DNA of 64,000 nucleotides from Arthrobacter sp. Leaf69 (GCF_001422645.1 NZ_LMLR01000012.1:96386-160385), one strand, 5' to 3'. Positions 17,363-27,160 are shown, numbered from the stretch's first letter. The notes: generated by a model from the sequence alone, not told the origin. Made by a program: numbers and translations.

Positions 17363-18159
17363 CTGGGAATGCCTTCGTGACCGGCATCGTCCCGCGCACT
17401 GAGGTCGCAGGGCCCGAGCCGTCCAGCGGCTTCCGCCATGGCCTTGGCGATGCGCTTGGCAATCGGTTCGATCGCGTTCCGGGCGCCTAGGACACTAAGG
17501 GCGGCAAGAATCGTTCCCTCAGCGTTGCGGACAGGGACTGCCAGTTCATAGATGCCGTGCTCGAACTCTTCCGCCGCCACGATGAAGCCGCGGGGCCTGT
17601 CCCGGTCCATCAGTTCGAAGACCTCAGCCGGCGAATGAGCCGCTCCCGGACCGCCGACGCCGATGAAGCTGACCTCGCTGAGCAGGTCATTAATCGTCGA
17701 TTGTTCGTGGTCCCAAAGCAGCGCCCGGCCGGATCCGGTGCACCATACCGGTGTCACCATACCGGGCTTTACGAAGCTTCCGGGGAGGGCATCGTTGGTG
17801 GAAGCCCGCAGGAGAATGACGCGGAAGCCGTCGCGGACGGAGATTCTGAATCTGAGGCCGAACGTGGCCACCAAAGTTTCCAGCTCGGTTCTTGAGTCGC
17901 GAACCCAGCCGCTGTTAAGCGAGTCCGCCAAGGCGAAGAATCGCGGACCAGTTCGAAATGGCCCCCTCTCGACACGTTCCAACAGTCCCAGATCGCACAA
18001 TTCCTGGGTCAGCCGGGACACACGGCTCTGTTCCAGGTCAAGTTCGGAGGCGAGCTGAGATACGCCTAGAAGCCGCCTGCCCCACTTTTCCCGGTCCGCG
18101 ACCAAGCGGACAATGCGAAGACCTTGTGTCATGGACGACGATTCCGAGGAAGAATCCAC
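17359..18159 (-). CDS. IclR-family transcriptional regulator (second copy, different operon)
   Basis: This 266-residue protein has a winged HTH (VSQLASELDLEQSRVSRLT) and an IclR effector domain (GFIVAAEEFEHGIYELAVPV). The GTG at 18159 follows AGGAG by 8 nt. It sits 37 nt behind the alanine-racemase-like gene and on the same strand as the permease, so it is probably the last gene of a permease-racemase-regulator operon. It is not a recent duplicate of the neighbouring IclR gene, as their sequences differ broadly. Confidence 0.78.
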   Translation of the reverse strand: MDSSSESSSMTQGLRIVRLVADREKWGRRLLGVSQLASELDLEQSRVSRLTQELCDLGLLERVERGPFRTGPRFFALADSLNSGWVRDSRTELETLVATFGLRFRISVRDGFRVILLRASTNDALPGSFVKPGMVTPVWCTGSGRALLWDHEQSTINDLLSEVSFIGVGGPGAAHSPAEVFELMDRDRPRGFIVAAEEFEHGIYELAVPVRNAEGTILAALSVLGARNAIEPIAKRIAKAMAEAAGRLGPCDLSARDDAGHEGIPS

Positions 18160-18196
18160 TGTCAACGCTCCTTCCGCCCGATAGCCACGCCCATTC

Positions 18197-19360
18197 TCAC
18201 ACGTCCTTAGGGCTGACAAGGATGCGGCGCCCTCCCGCCCACACGGTATAAAGGTCAGCGAGGATGGCCGAATTCGCTGTTTCCAGCTCTTCGGCGGTGA
18301 TTTCTTCGCTTCCTTGCCGCCCGAAGAGCACCACCTCGTCCCCGGGAGAGACATCCGCGATGTCGGTGACATCTACCACCATGGAATTCATGGAGACAAG
18401 GTCCACAATGGCAGCACGGCGGCCATGAACGAGCACGCTGCCCTGGCATGCCAGGGCACGGCGGTACCCGTCGCCGTAGCCTGCGGTCACCGATGCCAGC
18501 CTGGAATCCCGCGTCAGGGTATGCGTGAGCCCGTAGCCGACCTTGCTGCCGGTGGCATAGCTGTTGACGGAGGCGATTCTGGCCTTGAAGCTCAGGCACC
18601 GTTGAAACTGTCCCTGCGCCGGATCCGAATCGCCGTAGAGCACCGCCCCGGCACGGACCATGTCCAGCCAGGTACCGGGCATGTGCATCGCGGCGTAGGA
18701 ATTCGCGCAATGCAGGAGGACATCCTCTCGGGGAATGCCGGTTAGCTGAAGCAGGGTCATCGCCTGGCTGTGAAAACGCCAAAGGCCCTGTTCGATATGC
18801 CGGTTATCGTCTGTGGGGAAGTGGGTCATGATCCCAGCCAGTTGAAGCCACGGGTGGCTGACGATGCCTACAGCGCAGGCCCGGCCGAGCGGGGTGGAGA
18901 CATCGAGGCTGTGCCTGCTCATCCCGGAAGAATTGATGTCGAGATGGATTCGAATCGATTTTCCCGCGTCGGCGGCGATGTTGTGCATCTCCCACGCGCT
19001 CTCCGGATCGGCGACAAGTTCTTCGATGTCATGGTCCAGCCCGGCTTTTATCTCCTGCGGCGCTGCGGCACGGACACGCAGGATCCGGCCCTCAAAACCG
19101 CAGCGGCGCGCGAGGGCCGCCTCCTCGTTATTTCCGACTCCGACGAAAGGGACGCCAAGCCGTACGAGGGATGGGAGCACCAGGTCAGCTCCATGGCCGT
19201 AGGCATCGGCCTTGACCACCGCGCACAGAAGCGCTTGATGATCGATCATCGACAGGACGCCGCGGACATTTGACTCGAAGGCGACGGCGTCAATCTCCAG
19301 CCAGTTGCCGACGTTCTGGATGGAGCTGCCCACATGGTGCATCAGGTGTTGGGATTTCAT
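18197..19360 (-). CDS. Alanine-racemase-family PLP enzyme
   Basis: This 387-residue protein has an N-terminal PLP barrel with the Schiff-base lysine in AVVKADAYGHGAD (about residue 50) and a C-terminal beta domain with the catalytic tyrosine region VTAGYGDGYRRAL and LVSMNSMVVDVTD. It would interconvert D- and L-amino acids in the cytoplasm. It lies between an amino-acid permease and an IclR regulator, opposite a homoserine dehydrogenase/aspartase operon. A catabolic, possibly broad-specificity racemase is therefore more likely than the cell-wall alanine racemase. The ATG at 19360 has only a weak ribosome site, so the start is uncertain by a few codons. Confidence 0.82.
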   Translation of the reverse strand: MKSQHLMHHVGSSIQNVGNWLEIDAVAFESNVRGVLSMIDHQALLCAVVKADAYGHGADLVLPSLVRLGVPFVGVGNNEEAALARRCGFEGRILRVRAAAPQEIKAGLDHDIEELVADPESAWEMHNIAADAGKSIRIHLDINSSGMSRHSLDVSTPLGRACAVGIVSHPWLQLAGIMTHFPTDDNRHIEQGLWRFHSQAMTLLQLTGIPREDVLLHCANSYAAMHMPGTWLDMVRAGAVLYGDSDPAQGQFQRCLSFKARIASVNSYATGSKVGYGLTHTLTRDSRLASVTAGYGDGYRRALACQGSVLVHGRRAAIVDLVSMNSMVVDVTDIADVSPGDEVVLFGRQGSEEITAEELETANSAILADLYTVWAGGRRILVSPKDV

Positions 19361-19443
19361 GTCTTATCCGTGGGACAGCTTCGCGGCCGGGGACACGGAA
19401 CGCCCAGGCCGCGAAGCTGAGTTGATGAGGGTGAACGGTGCAA

Positions 19444-20883
19444 CTAGGCCGACTCGACCGTTCGCGGCTGGCGCCCGTACTTGAAGTAGAAAAAGGCGTA
19501 GCAGGCACCCACGAAGGGAACTCCGAAGTACAGTGCCGCGATCTGGTTCGGGTCAAAGGCAATACCGATGAGCGAAACGAGGCACAGCGTGAAAGCCAGG
19601 ATCGGGACCAGCGGAAACAACGGGGCCCGGTACGGAAGGGCTGCGACATCGCCACCGTTTTTGACGAAAGCCCTCCGGTGGAAGAAGTGCGAGGCAACGA
19701 TCGACATCCAGACCCCCACGACGGCGAAGCCCGCAACCGAAACGAGGGCCAGGTACACCGTTTCGGGTGCCATGACACTGCTGATAAGCGAGGCCAGGCC
19801 GCCCAGCATGCTGACGGACAGCGCAACCATGGGGATACCGCGTTGGGTTAGTTTCTTCAGCACCCGCGGGGCGTGTCCCTCATCGGCGAGGGAGTAGAGC
19901 ATCCGGGCGCAGGAGAATAGGCCGCTGTTGCCGGCGGACAGAAGTGCCGTGATGATAACGAAGTTCATGATGTCGGCGGCAAACGGAACACCGATGGAGG
20001 AGAAGACTGTCACGAACGGACTTTCGTCCAGTCCGACCTCGTCAAACGGGACGGTTGCGGCGATGACGGCGATCGCACCGACGAAGAAGATGAGCAGGCG
20101 CACGACTGTACTGCGCATCGCCTTGGGGATGCTGGTGGCGGGATCTGCCGTCTCGCCTGCGGCAACGCCGATGAGCTCGGATCCGGAGAAAGCGTAGAAC
20201 ACCGCAAGTGCCGTCACGAGCACACCCGTAAAGCCGTTAGGGAAAAGGCCGCCGGCAGTGTTGAAGTTCTCGAACAGGACGGGGTGGTTGCCTCCCTCGC
20301 TGAGCGGATGAAAACCGAACAATGCGGCGCCGCCGAGAACAATGAGGCCCACGATCGCTGCGACTTTGACGATGGCGAACCAGAACTCGGATTCGCCAAA
20401 GAACTTCGAGGAAACTGCGTTGAGGCCGAACAGGAGTGAGGCGAAAATTAAGCACCAAACCCACACATCTATGCCCGGGAACCAGCGTTGCATGAGGAGA
20501 CCGGAGGCTGTGAACTCCGATCCGATGGCTACGGCCCAGCAAAGCCAGTACAGCCAGGCCGTGGCGAAGCCGGTGGCGGGCCCGATGGACCTTGCGGCGT
20601 AAATGTGGAACGCACCCGAGACCGGGTAGGCGATGGCAAGTTCGCCGAGGCAGGCCATCACGAGATACACCACAAAGGAGCCGATGAGGTAGGCGATGAC
20701 GGCACCAAGCGGACCGGCCTGGGAAATCGTGTAACCCGAACTCAGGAAGAGTCCGGATCCGATCACGCCGCCCATGGCGATCATGACGAGATGCCGCGGC
20801 CCCATGGACCGGCGGAGCCCTGGTTCGGCCACCGGCGGGGCCGTTGGGTGTTGTTCAAGCTTGATGGTTGATGAGGATTCCAT
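19444..20883 (-). CDS. Amino-acid permease, APC superfamily (AAT family)
   Basis: This 479-residue protein has about 12 hydrophobic helices. The family signature is at the first helix (MAMGGVIGSGLFLSSGYTI preceded by RHLVMI), with conserved GSELIGVAAGE in the middle. These features place it with proton-coupled amino-acid permeases such as CycA, LysP and ProY. The ATG at 20883 follows GGGAG; a reading 79 codons longer has no support. It is the first gene of the minus-strand operon with the racemase and IclR genes and diverges from homoserine dehydrogenase. The likely substrate is homoserine or a related small amino acid (inferred from context). Confidence 0.85.
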   Translation of the reverse strand: MESSSTIKLEQHPTAPPVAEPGLRRSMGPRHLVMIAMGGVIGSGLFLSSGYTISQAGPLGAVIAYLIGSFVVYLVMACLGELAIAYPVSGAFHIYAARSIGPATGFATAWLYWLCWAVAIGSEFTASGLLMQRWFPGIDVWVWCLIFASLLFGLNAVSSKFFGESEFWFAIVKVAAIVGLIVLGGAALFGFHPLSEGGNHPVLFENFNTAGGLFPNGFTGVLVTALAVFYAFSGSELIGVAAGETADPATSIPKAMRSTVVRLLIFFVGAIAVIAATVPFDEVGLDESPFVTVFSSIGVPFAADIMNFVIITALLSAGNSGLFSCARMLYSLADEGHAPRVLKKLTQRGIPMVALSVSMLGGLASLISSVMAPETVYLALVSVAGFAVVGVWMSIVASHFFHRRAFVKNGGDVAALPYRAPLFPLVPILAFTLCLVSLIGIAFDPNQIAALYFGVPFVGACYAFFYFKYGRQPRTVESA

Positions 20884-21185
20884 GGTGTCTCCCAGGTGAG
20901 TGGTCAGGTCAGCGGCGATCGGTGCGCGTGAGCCTCGGGTTGAAGCGCCACGGGGTGGCTGGAGCTGCACAAGAGGATGGTGACGAAGGTAACACGGAAT
21001 GGCCCTAGCGGTCATTAAAAACATCCAAACATGCATATGTCGCACGTATGTTACTTGGGGTCGTAGGTGTCGAATCGACATGCGGATGGTCAGTTCGCCC
21101 CGTTCTTCGGTCAAAATCACATGCCCTGACGGACACGCAGTGCCGTCAATATTGGGTGACCAACCTTATTGACTGAAGGAGCACC
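20884..21185. promoter_or_regulatory. Divergent control region between permease and homoserine dehydrogenase operons
   Basis: These 302 bases contain no gene. A perfect odd palindrome TGTCGAATCGACA occupies 21068-21080. An AT-rich stretch with ATGCATATGT and ACGTATGT lies at ~21029-21050. A good ribosome site (AAGGAG) precedes the dehydrogenase. This is the likely binding region for the nearby IclR and/or Lrp-type regulators, which would co-ordinate both directions. Confidence 0.5.
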
Positions 21186-22238
21186 ATGACCACGTATGAC
21201 ATCGCGCTGATCGGCTTCGGCGGCGTAAACAGGACCCTGGCCGAACTGATCGCCACACGCGGCGAGGCACTTCGTTCAGATTTGGGTTTTGGCCTGCGGG
21301 TAGTTGCCATCACCGATCTTCGCCTCGGATCGCTGGTCCAGTCCGAGGGAATTGATCTTTCCATGGCCCTGAACCTGGGCAGCGGCGGGGAAACCTTCGC
21401 CGAGCATGGCGGATCCGCGGACACCCACAACGAAGCAGTCATCCGTACATGCCCAGCGGACATCATCTGCGAGGCCACCTACACAAACCCCGAAGACGGC
21501 GAGCCTGCCGTGTCCCACGTCCGATGGGCGCTCGAAGCCGGCAAGAGCGTGTGCACCACGAACAAAGGTCCGGTTGCTCTCCGCGGTGCCGAACTGACGT
21601 CAATGGCCGAACAGAACGGAGTGCATTTCGAGTTCGAAGGTGCCGTCATGAGCGGCACACCCGTCATCCGCTTGGCCAAGAAGATGTTCGCTGGCCTCAA
21701 GCTGAACGGCTTCGAAGGCATCCTCAACGGCACCAGCAACTACGTGCTGGGGCGGATGGAAGCAGGTTTGGACTACGACGCGGCCATTTGCGAGGCACAG
21801 GAACTTGGCTACGCCGAGGCAAATCCCGCAGCAGATGTCGAGGGTTACGACGTTCAGCTCAAAGTCCTGATCCTCGCCAACGAGCTTCTCGATGCCGGCA
21901 TCGAACTCAAGGATGTTCAGCGGCACGGAATCTCGACGGTGACGCCGGAAGATATCCAGAACGCTGCCCGGGCAGGACGCCGCTGGAAACTGGTCGGTTC
22001 GGCTCAGCGGAACCCCGACGGGACCATAACAGCAGGTGTTAATCCCGTCGAGCTGCCCCTCGACCACGGGCTGGCCGGGGTTTCGGGCGCGACGAACGCC
22101 GTCGCCTTCGATACCGATCTCCTGGGTCAAGTCACCGTCTCGGGACCGGGAGCCGGTCGCGTGGAGACCGCTTATGCGTTGCTTTCTGACATCATCGCCA
22201 TGCACGCTGCCAAGACGGAGGCAGTTGCACATGTCTGA
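21186..22238 (+). CDS. Homoserine dehydrogenase family enzyme, ACT-less (probably catabolic)
   Basis: This 350-residue protein has an N-terminal NAD(P) Rossmann motif ([16 protein letters not shown]) and the TTNKGPVAL cofactor region. The homoserine dehydrogenase core follows: [17 protein letters not shown] and [17 protein letters not shown], with the catalytic Asp/Lys region in YDVQLKV. Biosynthetic actinobacterial enzymes usually run to ~430 residues with a C-terminal ACT domain for threonine feedback. That domain is absent here, as expected if flux runs from homoserine to aspartate semialdehyde. It overlaps the next gene by 8 nt, and the operon continues to aspartase. The AAGGAG site fixes the ATG at 21186. 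Confidence 0.85.
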   Translation: MTTYDIALIGFGGVNRTLAELIATRGEALRSDLGFGLRVVAITDLRLGSLVQSEGIDLSMALNLGSGGETFAEHGGSADTHNEAVIRTCPADIICEATYTNPEDGEPAVSHVRWALEAGKSVCTTNKGPVALRGAELTSMAEQNGVHFEFEGAVMSGTPVIRLAKKMFAGLKLNGFEGILNGTSNYVLGRMEAGLDYDAAICEAQELGYAEANPAADVEGYDVQLKVLILANELLDAGIELKDVQRHGISTVTPEDIQNAARAGRRWKLVGSAQRNPDGTITAGVNPVELPLDHGLAGVSGATNAVAFDTDLLGQVTVSGPGAGRVETAYALLSDIIAMHAAKTEAVAHV

Positions 22239-23646
22239 GTCCACCATGTTCCGCATGGAAACGGCGCTGTCGCAGAACCTCCGGGAGGTGACAAGCCCCT
22301 ACGACGGGAGGGTGGTCGGCACAGTTCCACTGACCGCCTCGACGGCCGGCGAAGCGGTGCTCGAAGTGGCACGCTCCGGCGCGAGGAAGGCCCGGGCTTT
22401 GTCCCGCAATGCACGCGGGAAGATTCTTGACGCCGCCGCGACGGACATCGAACACCGGAACGAAGAGTTCGCTCGCACCATTGTGGCCGAGTCCGGAAAG
22501 ACCATCCGGCAGGCACGAAAAGAGGTGCTGCGAGCCGTCAACACCCTCCGCCTCTCCGCAGACGAGGCCCGCAGGAACGCCGGCGAGGTCATCCCGTTCG
22601 ACTCTTATGAGGGCTCGGAGGACCGGACCGGCTGGTACTCCCGGGAGCCGCTGGGCATCATTGCGGCGATCACGCCTTTCAACGACCCGCTCAACTTGGT
22701 GGCACACAAGATCGGGCCGGCCATCGCCGGAGGGAACGCTGTGATCCTTAAGCCTTCCGCTCTGACGCCCCTGTCGGCCCAATTGCTCACGGATGCCCTC
22801 GTGGACGCCGGGCTCCCGCCCGAAGTCCTCTTTGTTGTACACGGCGACCGGGACGTGGCCGAAAGCATCATTGCGTCCCGCGACGTACGAATGGTGTCCT
22901 TTACTGGTGGTTTCTCCACTGGAGAGAGCATCGCCCGCACCGCCGGGTTGAAGAAACTTTCGATGGATCTGGGCGGAAACGCGCCGGTGATCGTCCTGAA
23001 CGACGCTGATATTGAGGACGCCGTTGAATCCTGCGTTTCCGGTGCATTCTGGGCCGCCGGCCAGAACTGCGTGGGGGTGCAGCGCATCCTCGTGGCTAAG
23101 TCGTTGTACGCCGAGTTCCGCCAGCGCTTCCTGGATGCAACGGCGATCTTGGTTGCCGGCGACCCGTCGGACGAGCGGACCGATGTGGGCCCGATGATCA
23201 GCCCTGTCGCATTGAGCGAACTCCGGAGCAAGCTGGACGAGGCGATTGACGCTGGCGCTGTGGTTCTCACTGGCAACGTGGCGGACGGCAATGTTCTTCA
23301 GCCGACCGTCCTGGAAGCCGTCCCGGCAGACAGCAGGCTGTGGAAGGAAGAAGTGTTCGGCCCCGTTGTCATGCTCCATCCTTTCAGCACCTTCGAGGAG
23401 GCCATCGAAGTTGCGAATGCCATCGACTTCAGCCTCCACGCAGGCATTTTCACGGACTCCCTGGGCAGGGCCATGGACGCTGCCCGCCAGCTGGAAGCAG
23501 GCGGCGTCATGATCAACGACTCCTCGGACTACCGGTTCGATGGCATGCCGTTCGGGGGTTCCAAGTACGGAAGCATGGGCAGGGAAGGCGTCCGCTTCGC
23601 CTATGAGGAAATGACTCAGCCGAAGGTCATCTGCATCAAGAACTAG
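22231..23646 (+). CDS. NAD(P)-dependent aldehyde dehydrogenase (proposed aspartate-semialdehyde oxidising)
   Basis: This 471-residue ALDH-superfamily protein has catalytic cysteine in [11 protein letters not shown] (about residue 280) and cofactor region [15 protein letters not shown]-terminal [10 protein letters not shown] and [15 protein letters not shown] are also present. The usual general-base Glu of the xELGG motif is Asp here (SMDLGGNAP, about residue 247), as in some non-classical ALDH subfamilies. The ATG at 22231 follows GGAGG and overlaps the dehydrogenase stop by 8 nt. Sitting between homoserine dehydrogenase and aspartase, it most simply oxidises aspartate 4-semialdehyde to aspartate. 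Succinate-semialdehyde or related substrates remain possible. Confidence 0.82.
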   Translation: MSESTMFRMETALSQNLREVTSPYDGRVVGTVPLTASTAGEAVLEVARSGARKARALSRNARGKILDAAATDIEHRNEEFARTIVAESGKTIRQARKEVLRAVNTLRLSADEARRNAGEVIPFDSYEGSEDRTGWYSREPLGIIAAITPFNDPLNLVAHKIGPAIAGGNAVILKPSALTPLSAQLLTDALVDAGLPPEVLFVVHGDRDVAESIIASRDVRMVSFTGGFSTGESIARTAGLKKLSMDLGGNAPVIVLNDADIEDAVESCVSGAFWAAGQNCVGVQRILVAKSLYAEFRQRFLDATAILVAGDPSDERTDVGPMISPVALSELRSKLDEAIDAGAVVLTGNVADGNVLQPTVLEAVPADSRLWKEEVFGPVVMLHPFSTFEEAIEVANAIDFSLHAGIFTDSLGRAMDAARQLEAGGVMINDSSDYRFDGMPFGGSKYGSMGREGVRFAYEEMTQPKVICIKN

Positions 23647-23736
23647 GGACGGAGGGGCGCTGCGCTCCTCCACCTTTCGCTCGGACCAGCCACATTGGCC
23701 CTGCAAAAACGATTCCACATTAGAGAACGGAACATC

Positions 23737-25146
23737 ATGACCACCCGCATCGAGACTGATTCGCTCGGCAGCATTCCCGTGCCGGCTGCGGTCTACTGGG
23801 GAGCCCACACTGCCCGTGCTTTGGAGAACTTCACCATCAGCGGTATTCCTGTCTCCCGTCACCCGCATCTGGTACGCGCCTTGGCGATGATCAAGAGCGC
23901 CGCGGCTCAGGCCAATTGCGAGCTCGGGGTCCTCACGCACGCGCAGAGCCAGGCAATCCGCGAGTCGTGCCAGGAAATCCAGGATGGACAGCACCATGAG
24001 CAGTTTTGCGTGGACGTCATTCAGGGTGGAGCGGGCACAAGCACGAACATGAACGCGAACGAAGTGATCGCGAACCTTGCCTTGGAAAAACTGGGCCACC
24101 GCCGCGGAGAGTACCAGCACCTGCATCCGATCGATCATGTCAACCGGTGCCAATCCACCAATGACACGTATCCAACGGCGATCAAGCTGGCCCTGATTTT
24201 CGCCACCGCGGAACTCCACCATGAACTGGGCAAACTTGCCGACACGGCCAGAGGAAAAGCCGCCGAATTCGCCGCCGTCGTAAAGATGGGCAGGACCCAA
24301 CTTCAGGACGCTGTTCCGATGACCCTCGGGCAGGAATTCAATGCATTCGCCGCAACACTGGAAGAAGACCGCGCCCGGCTCCTTGAGTCCACGGGCCTTA
24401 TGCGTGAGTGCAGTCTGGGCGCCACTGCCATCGGCACAGGCATCACCGCCGAGCCGGGATATCAACAGCTTGTACTGCGGGTACTGTCCGAAGTCTCTGG
24501 CGTCCGGCTCGTTCGTGCCGCTGACCTCGTCGAGGCAACGTCTGATGTCGGCGTTTTCATGCACATGTCGGGAATGCTGAAACGGACGGCGATAAAGCTG
24601 TCCAAGATCAGCAGCGACCTCCGGCTGCTGTCCAGCGGACCGCAGAACGGCTTTGGCGAGATCATCCTGCCTCCCCGTCAGGCCGGGTCGTCAATCATGC
24701 CGGGAAAGGTAAACCCCGTGATTCCGGAGACCATGAACCAGATCGCTTTCGCGGTCGCCGGAGCAGACACGACAGTCACGATGGCGGCGGACAACGGCCA
24801 ACTCCAGCTCAACGCTTTTGAGCCTGTTATTGCCCACGTACTTCTTCAGAGCATTTCGTGGCTCAAACAAGGAGTACGCGTTCTCCGGACTCACTGCTTG
24901 GAAGGCATCGAAGCAAACACCGAACGACTCGCCCGCCAGACGGCAGTCTCAGCGGGCCTTGCGACGGCGCTGATTCCGGCCATCGGTTACACGGCCGCAG
25001 CAGCAGTCGCCAAAGAGGCCCTCCACAATGGATCTACGATTCTTGACGTCGTCACCGGTAGGAGGCTCCTGGACCGGGACGCGGCCCAGAAGCTGCTTGA
25101 AGCCGCCGTGCGGCCCGTTGAGGAGACCGCCATGTCGCCCGTCTGA
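23737..25146 (+). CDS. aspA: Aspartate ammonia-lyase (aspartase)
   Basis: This 469-residue protein of the fumarase/aspartase superfamily has an N-terminal region TDSLGSIPVPAAVYWGAHT resembling AspA, QGGAGTSTNMNANEV, and the mobile catalytic-loop signature GSSIMPGKVNPVIPE near residues 316-330, with the catalytic serine. It converts aspartate to fumarate and ammonia. Class II fumarase is the main alternative, but the N-terminal motif and operon partners favour aspartase. It would complete a homoserine-to-fumarate route begun by the two genes upstream. The ATG at 23737 is chosen over an in-frame TTG 42 nt earlier. Confidence 0.85.
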   Translation: MTTRIETDSLGSIPVPAAVYWGAHTARALENFTISGIPVSRHPHLVRALAMIKSAAAQANCELGVLTHAQSQAIRESCQEIQDGQHHEQFCVDVIQGGAGTSTNMNANEVIANLALEKLGHRRGEYQHLHPIDHVNRCQSTNDTYPTAIKLALIFATAELHHELGKLADTARGKAAEFAAVVKMGRTQLQDAVPMTLGQEFNAFAATLEEDRARLLESTGLMRECSLGATAIGTGITAEPGYQQLVLRVLSEVSGVRLVRAADLVEATSDVGVFMHMSGMLKRTAIKLSKISSDLRLLSSGPQNGFGEIILPPRQAGSSIMPGKVNPVIPETMNQIAFAVAGADTTVTMAADNGQLQLNAFEPVIAHVLLQSISWLKQGVRVLRTHCLEGIEANTERLARQTAVSAGLATALIPAIGYTAAAAVAKEALHNGSTILDVVTGRRLLDRDAAQKLLEAAVRPVEETAMSPV

Positions 25147-25150
25147 CCGC

Positions 25151-25618
25151 TCATTCCGCGTTGCCGACTCCACCGGTGCCCCGCCTAATGACACTGGAAA
25201 GCGTCATTGCCGTGACGGTGTCGGTGACGCCGGGAAGCGCGGCGATCTGCTCCCAGATCTCCTGGATCCTTTCCAGCGACCGGGCCTCAATTCTCACGAG
25301 GAGATCGAAGTCACCGCTGACGACATCACACAAAACCACTTCCGGAATGGTCCGCAGAACTGTGATGACGTCCGAACCCCGCACACGGTCCTTCCGATAG
25401 ACCATCAGGAAGGCAGATACGGGACTCTGGCCGGGCGGGCCCGACACAACTGTGTACCCCTGGATATACCCTTGCCGTTCCATCCGGTCGATCCGCTGGC
25501 GCACCGCATTCCGTGAAAGCAACACCTTCGTTGCCAGTTCCGCGTGACTAATGCGTGCGTTCTTCGTGAGCTCCGCAAAGATCCTCTGGTCTATCTGATC
25601 AAGACTCACTCGATCCAT
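25151..25618 (-). CDS. Lrp/AsnC-family transcriptional regulator
   Basis: This 155-residue protein has an N-terminal HTH (ISHAELATKVLLSRNAVRQR) and a C-terminal RAM/AsnC ligand domain (VVSGDFDLLVRIEARSLERI). It converges on aspartase with a 4-nt gap and diverges from the HAD phosphatase. Such regulators commonly sense the amino acid degraded by the linked operon, so it is a good candidate controller of the homoserine/aspartate genes. Confidence 0.85.
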   Translation of the reverse strand: MDRVSLDQIDQRIFAELTKNARISHAELATKVLLSRNAVRQRIDRMERQGYIQGYTVVSGPPGQSPVSAFLMVYRKDRVRGSDVITVLRTIPEVVLCDVVSGDFDLLVRIEARSLERIQEIWEQIAALPGVTDTVTAMTLSSVIRRGTGGVGNAE

Positions 25619-25694
25619 GCCTACCCTTCACAGCAAATCAATCCCCGGGCACAACCCGAGCTGAACCAACGCCAAGACCGAAAGTTCCTGAGAA

Positions 25695-26417
25695 ATGATA
25701 CTTCCGCACCAAAACCGTCCGACGCTTAAGGACATAACCTGCGTCCTGTTCGACATGGACGGAACGCTGCTCGACTCCGCACCTGGTGTTACATCAAGTG
25801 CCGCCCAAGCCCTGGCCGCTGTAGGCGCATCCATCCCGTCACAGGATGAACTGTGCCGGTTTGTCGGCCCGCCGATGATCGAGTCCTTCAGAACAGTGGC
25901 AGGGCTGGACGAACCAACCGCCCAAAGAGCCCTCCAACAGTATCGCAAAGCGTATGCGGATAATGGTGCTGAGCAGTCCAGCCTTTACGCCGGAATCATC
26001 GAACTGCTGGAGGATCTACAGTCAGCCGGCATACCCATGGCTGTGGCCACTTCCAAAGTGGAAGATCAGGCCGTACGACTCGCGCGACGGTTTGGCATAG
26101 AACGCCACTTCGTCACCGTATGCGGTGCCTCGGACAGCGAGGGACGGGCCACCAAGGCGGAGGTCATTGCCGAACTGCTGCTCCGTCTCGACTCCTACGG
26201 CGTCGACATCTCCCATCCGGTGATGGTCGGGGACCGAAGCCATGATGTCGCGGGAGCAGCGGACCACGGCATCTCCACCATCTTCGTGCCTTGGGGATAC
26301 GGCGGCGCGGAAGAAGCGTCGGGAGCGGCCGCGGTGGCCGCCTCACCTTCAGCCCTGGTGCAAATCTTCCTGCAGAACAGCCACCGCCCCACTCGCCAGG
26401 CAGGCGCCATACTGTAG
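25695..26417 (+). CDS. HAD-superfamily phosphatase (Gph-like)
   Basis: This 240-residue protein has HAD motif I CVLFDMDGTLLDSA with the nucleophile Asp, motif II ATSKVEDQ, the lysine in RATKAEVIAE and motif IV PVMVGDRSHDVAGA. The cap is helical, as in phosphoglycolate phosphatase and related enzymes. It diverges from the Lrp-type gene. The substrate is not determinable. A role in recycling a phosphorylated side product is possible, but it may simply be a neighbour. The C-terminus overlaps degenerate sequence of a broken phosphotransferase on the other strand. Confidence 0.8.
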   Translation: MILPHQNRPTLKDITCVLFDMDGTLLDSAPGVTSSAAQALAAVGASIPSQDELCRFVGPPMIESFRTVAGLDEPTAQRALQQYRKAYADNGAEQSSLYAGIIELLEDLQSAGIPMAVATSKVEDQAVRLARRFGIERHFVTVCGASDSEGRATKAEVIAELLLRLDSYGVDISHPVMVGDRSHDVAGAADHGISTIFVPWGYGGAEEASGAAAVAASPSALVQIFLQNSHRPTRQAGAIL

Positions 26418-26529
26418 CGGTTCACAGGTCTGCCTTTGAATCTCATTCGGTGGAAACGACGGCGGCGCCAGGGTCCCCGGTATCGGGCGCTGAGGCTGGG
26501 GGAGGCCCTGCCAGCGGTTCCCTAAGTCA

Positions 26530-27160
26530 GCCTTCCAGGATCTGCCCGCCAGCAGGACATTGCCCGGGTGAAGGTCCCCGTGGAGCATCATCGGCGGACC
26601 GTCCCAGGCTTTGGCGGCACAGGCCTGCGCCCACACTGCTCTCAGCGCTGCTGCCTGCGGGTAGCGTTCGCGGTCCCGGAGCCGTTCCACCACCGCAGTG
26701 TCGCGCTCCAGCAGCGGCACGCCGCGGAAGGGATTCACGGGTACGCCGGTGTCGGCGGGCACGTGGAGGGCGAGGAGGAAATCGGCCAGACCATCGGCGG
26801 CCGGCCCACGGCCGGCGGGGCCGACGTCGGCCGCGGCGGTTCCGGGGACCCACCGCACGATGCTCCACGGCCAGGAAAGTCCGGCGCCGGCCGGCCGGCG
26901 TGGACGGGGACAGGAACCGCCACCGGGGAGCGGCGGGAGATGCCGGGAAGGTAGCGCTGCTCATGCAGGATCAGCGGCACGGCCTCCGCCCTGCGCGGCA
27001 GCCGGACGGCCAGGTCGTCGCCGAGCCGGAAGGTCGCGTTGTCCCAGCCGTTCGTGACCCGCACCAGGGGGCGATCGGCCAGATCGGGCCGCTGGTCCCG
27101 GACGAGGGACTGGACGACGGCGTCATTGACTTCCAGCGTGGCTGGGGGCATTCCCGCCAT
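26530..27160 (-). pseudogene. Broken aminoglycoside/APH-type phosphotransferase
   Basis: The N-terminal part (VRVTNGWDNATFRLGDDLAV) and the later part (IVRWVPGTAAADV, then MLHGDLHPGNVLLAG with the catalytic Brenner motif) are in different frames. The break is a single-base indel near 26870. After the HGDLHPGN motif the protein runs out into unrelated sequence without the metal-binding IDFGD motif, so the C-terminal third is also lost. Both defects mark it as a pseudogene of the APH family often called phosphotransferase or macrolide kinase-like in actinobacteria. Confidence 0.75.

Noticed and set aside
23651..23671. A hairpin-like sequence between ALDH and aspartase
   Set aside because: The stem is short and imperfect, and the genes are 90 nt apart on the same strand; a terminator here would split a functionally coherent operon without good evidence.
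22192..24564. A 790-codon open frame on the minus strand
   Set aside because: It lies antisense to the ALDH and aspartase genes, has no ribosome site or domains, and is the usual mirror of high-GC coding DNA.
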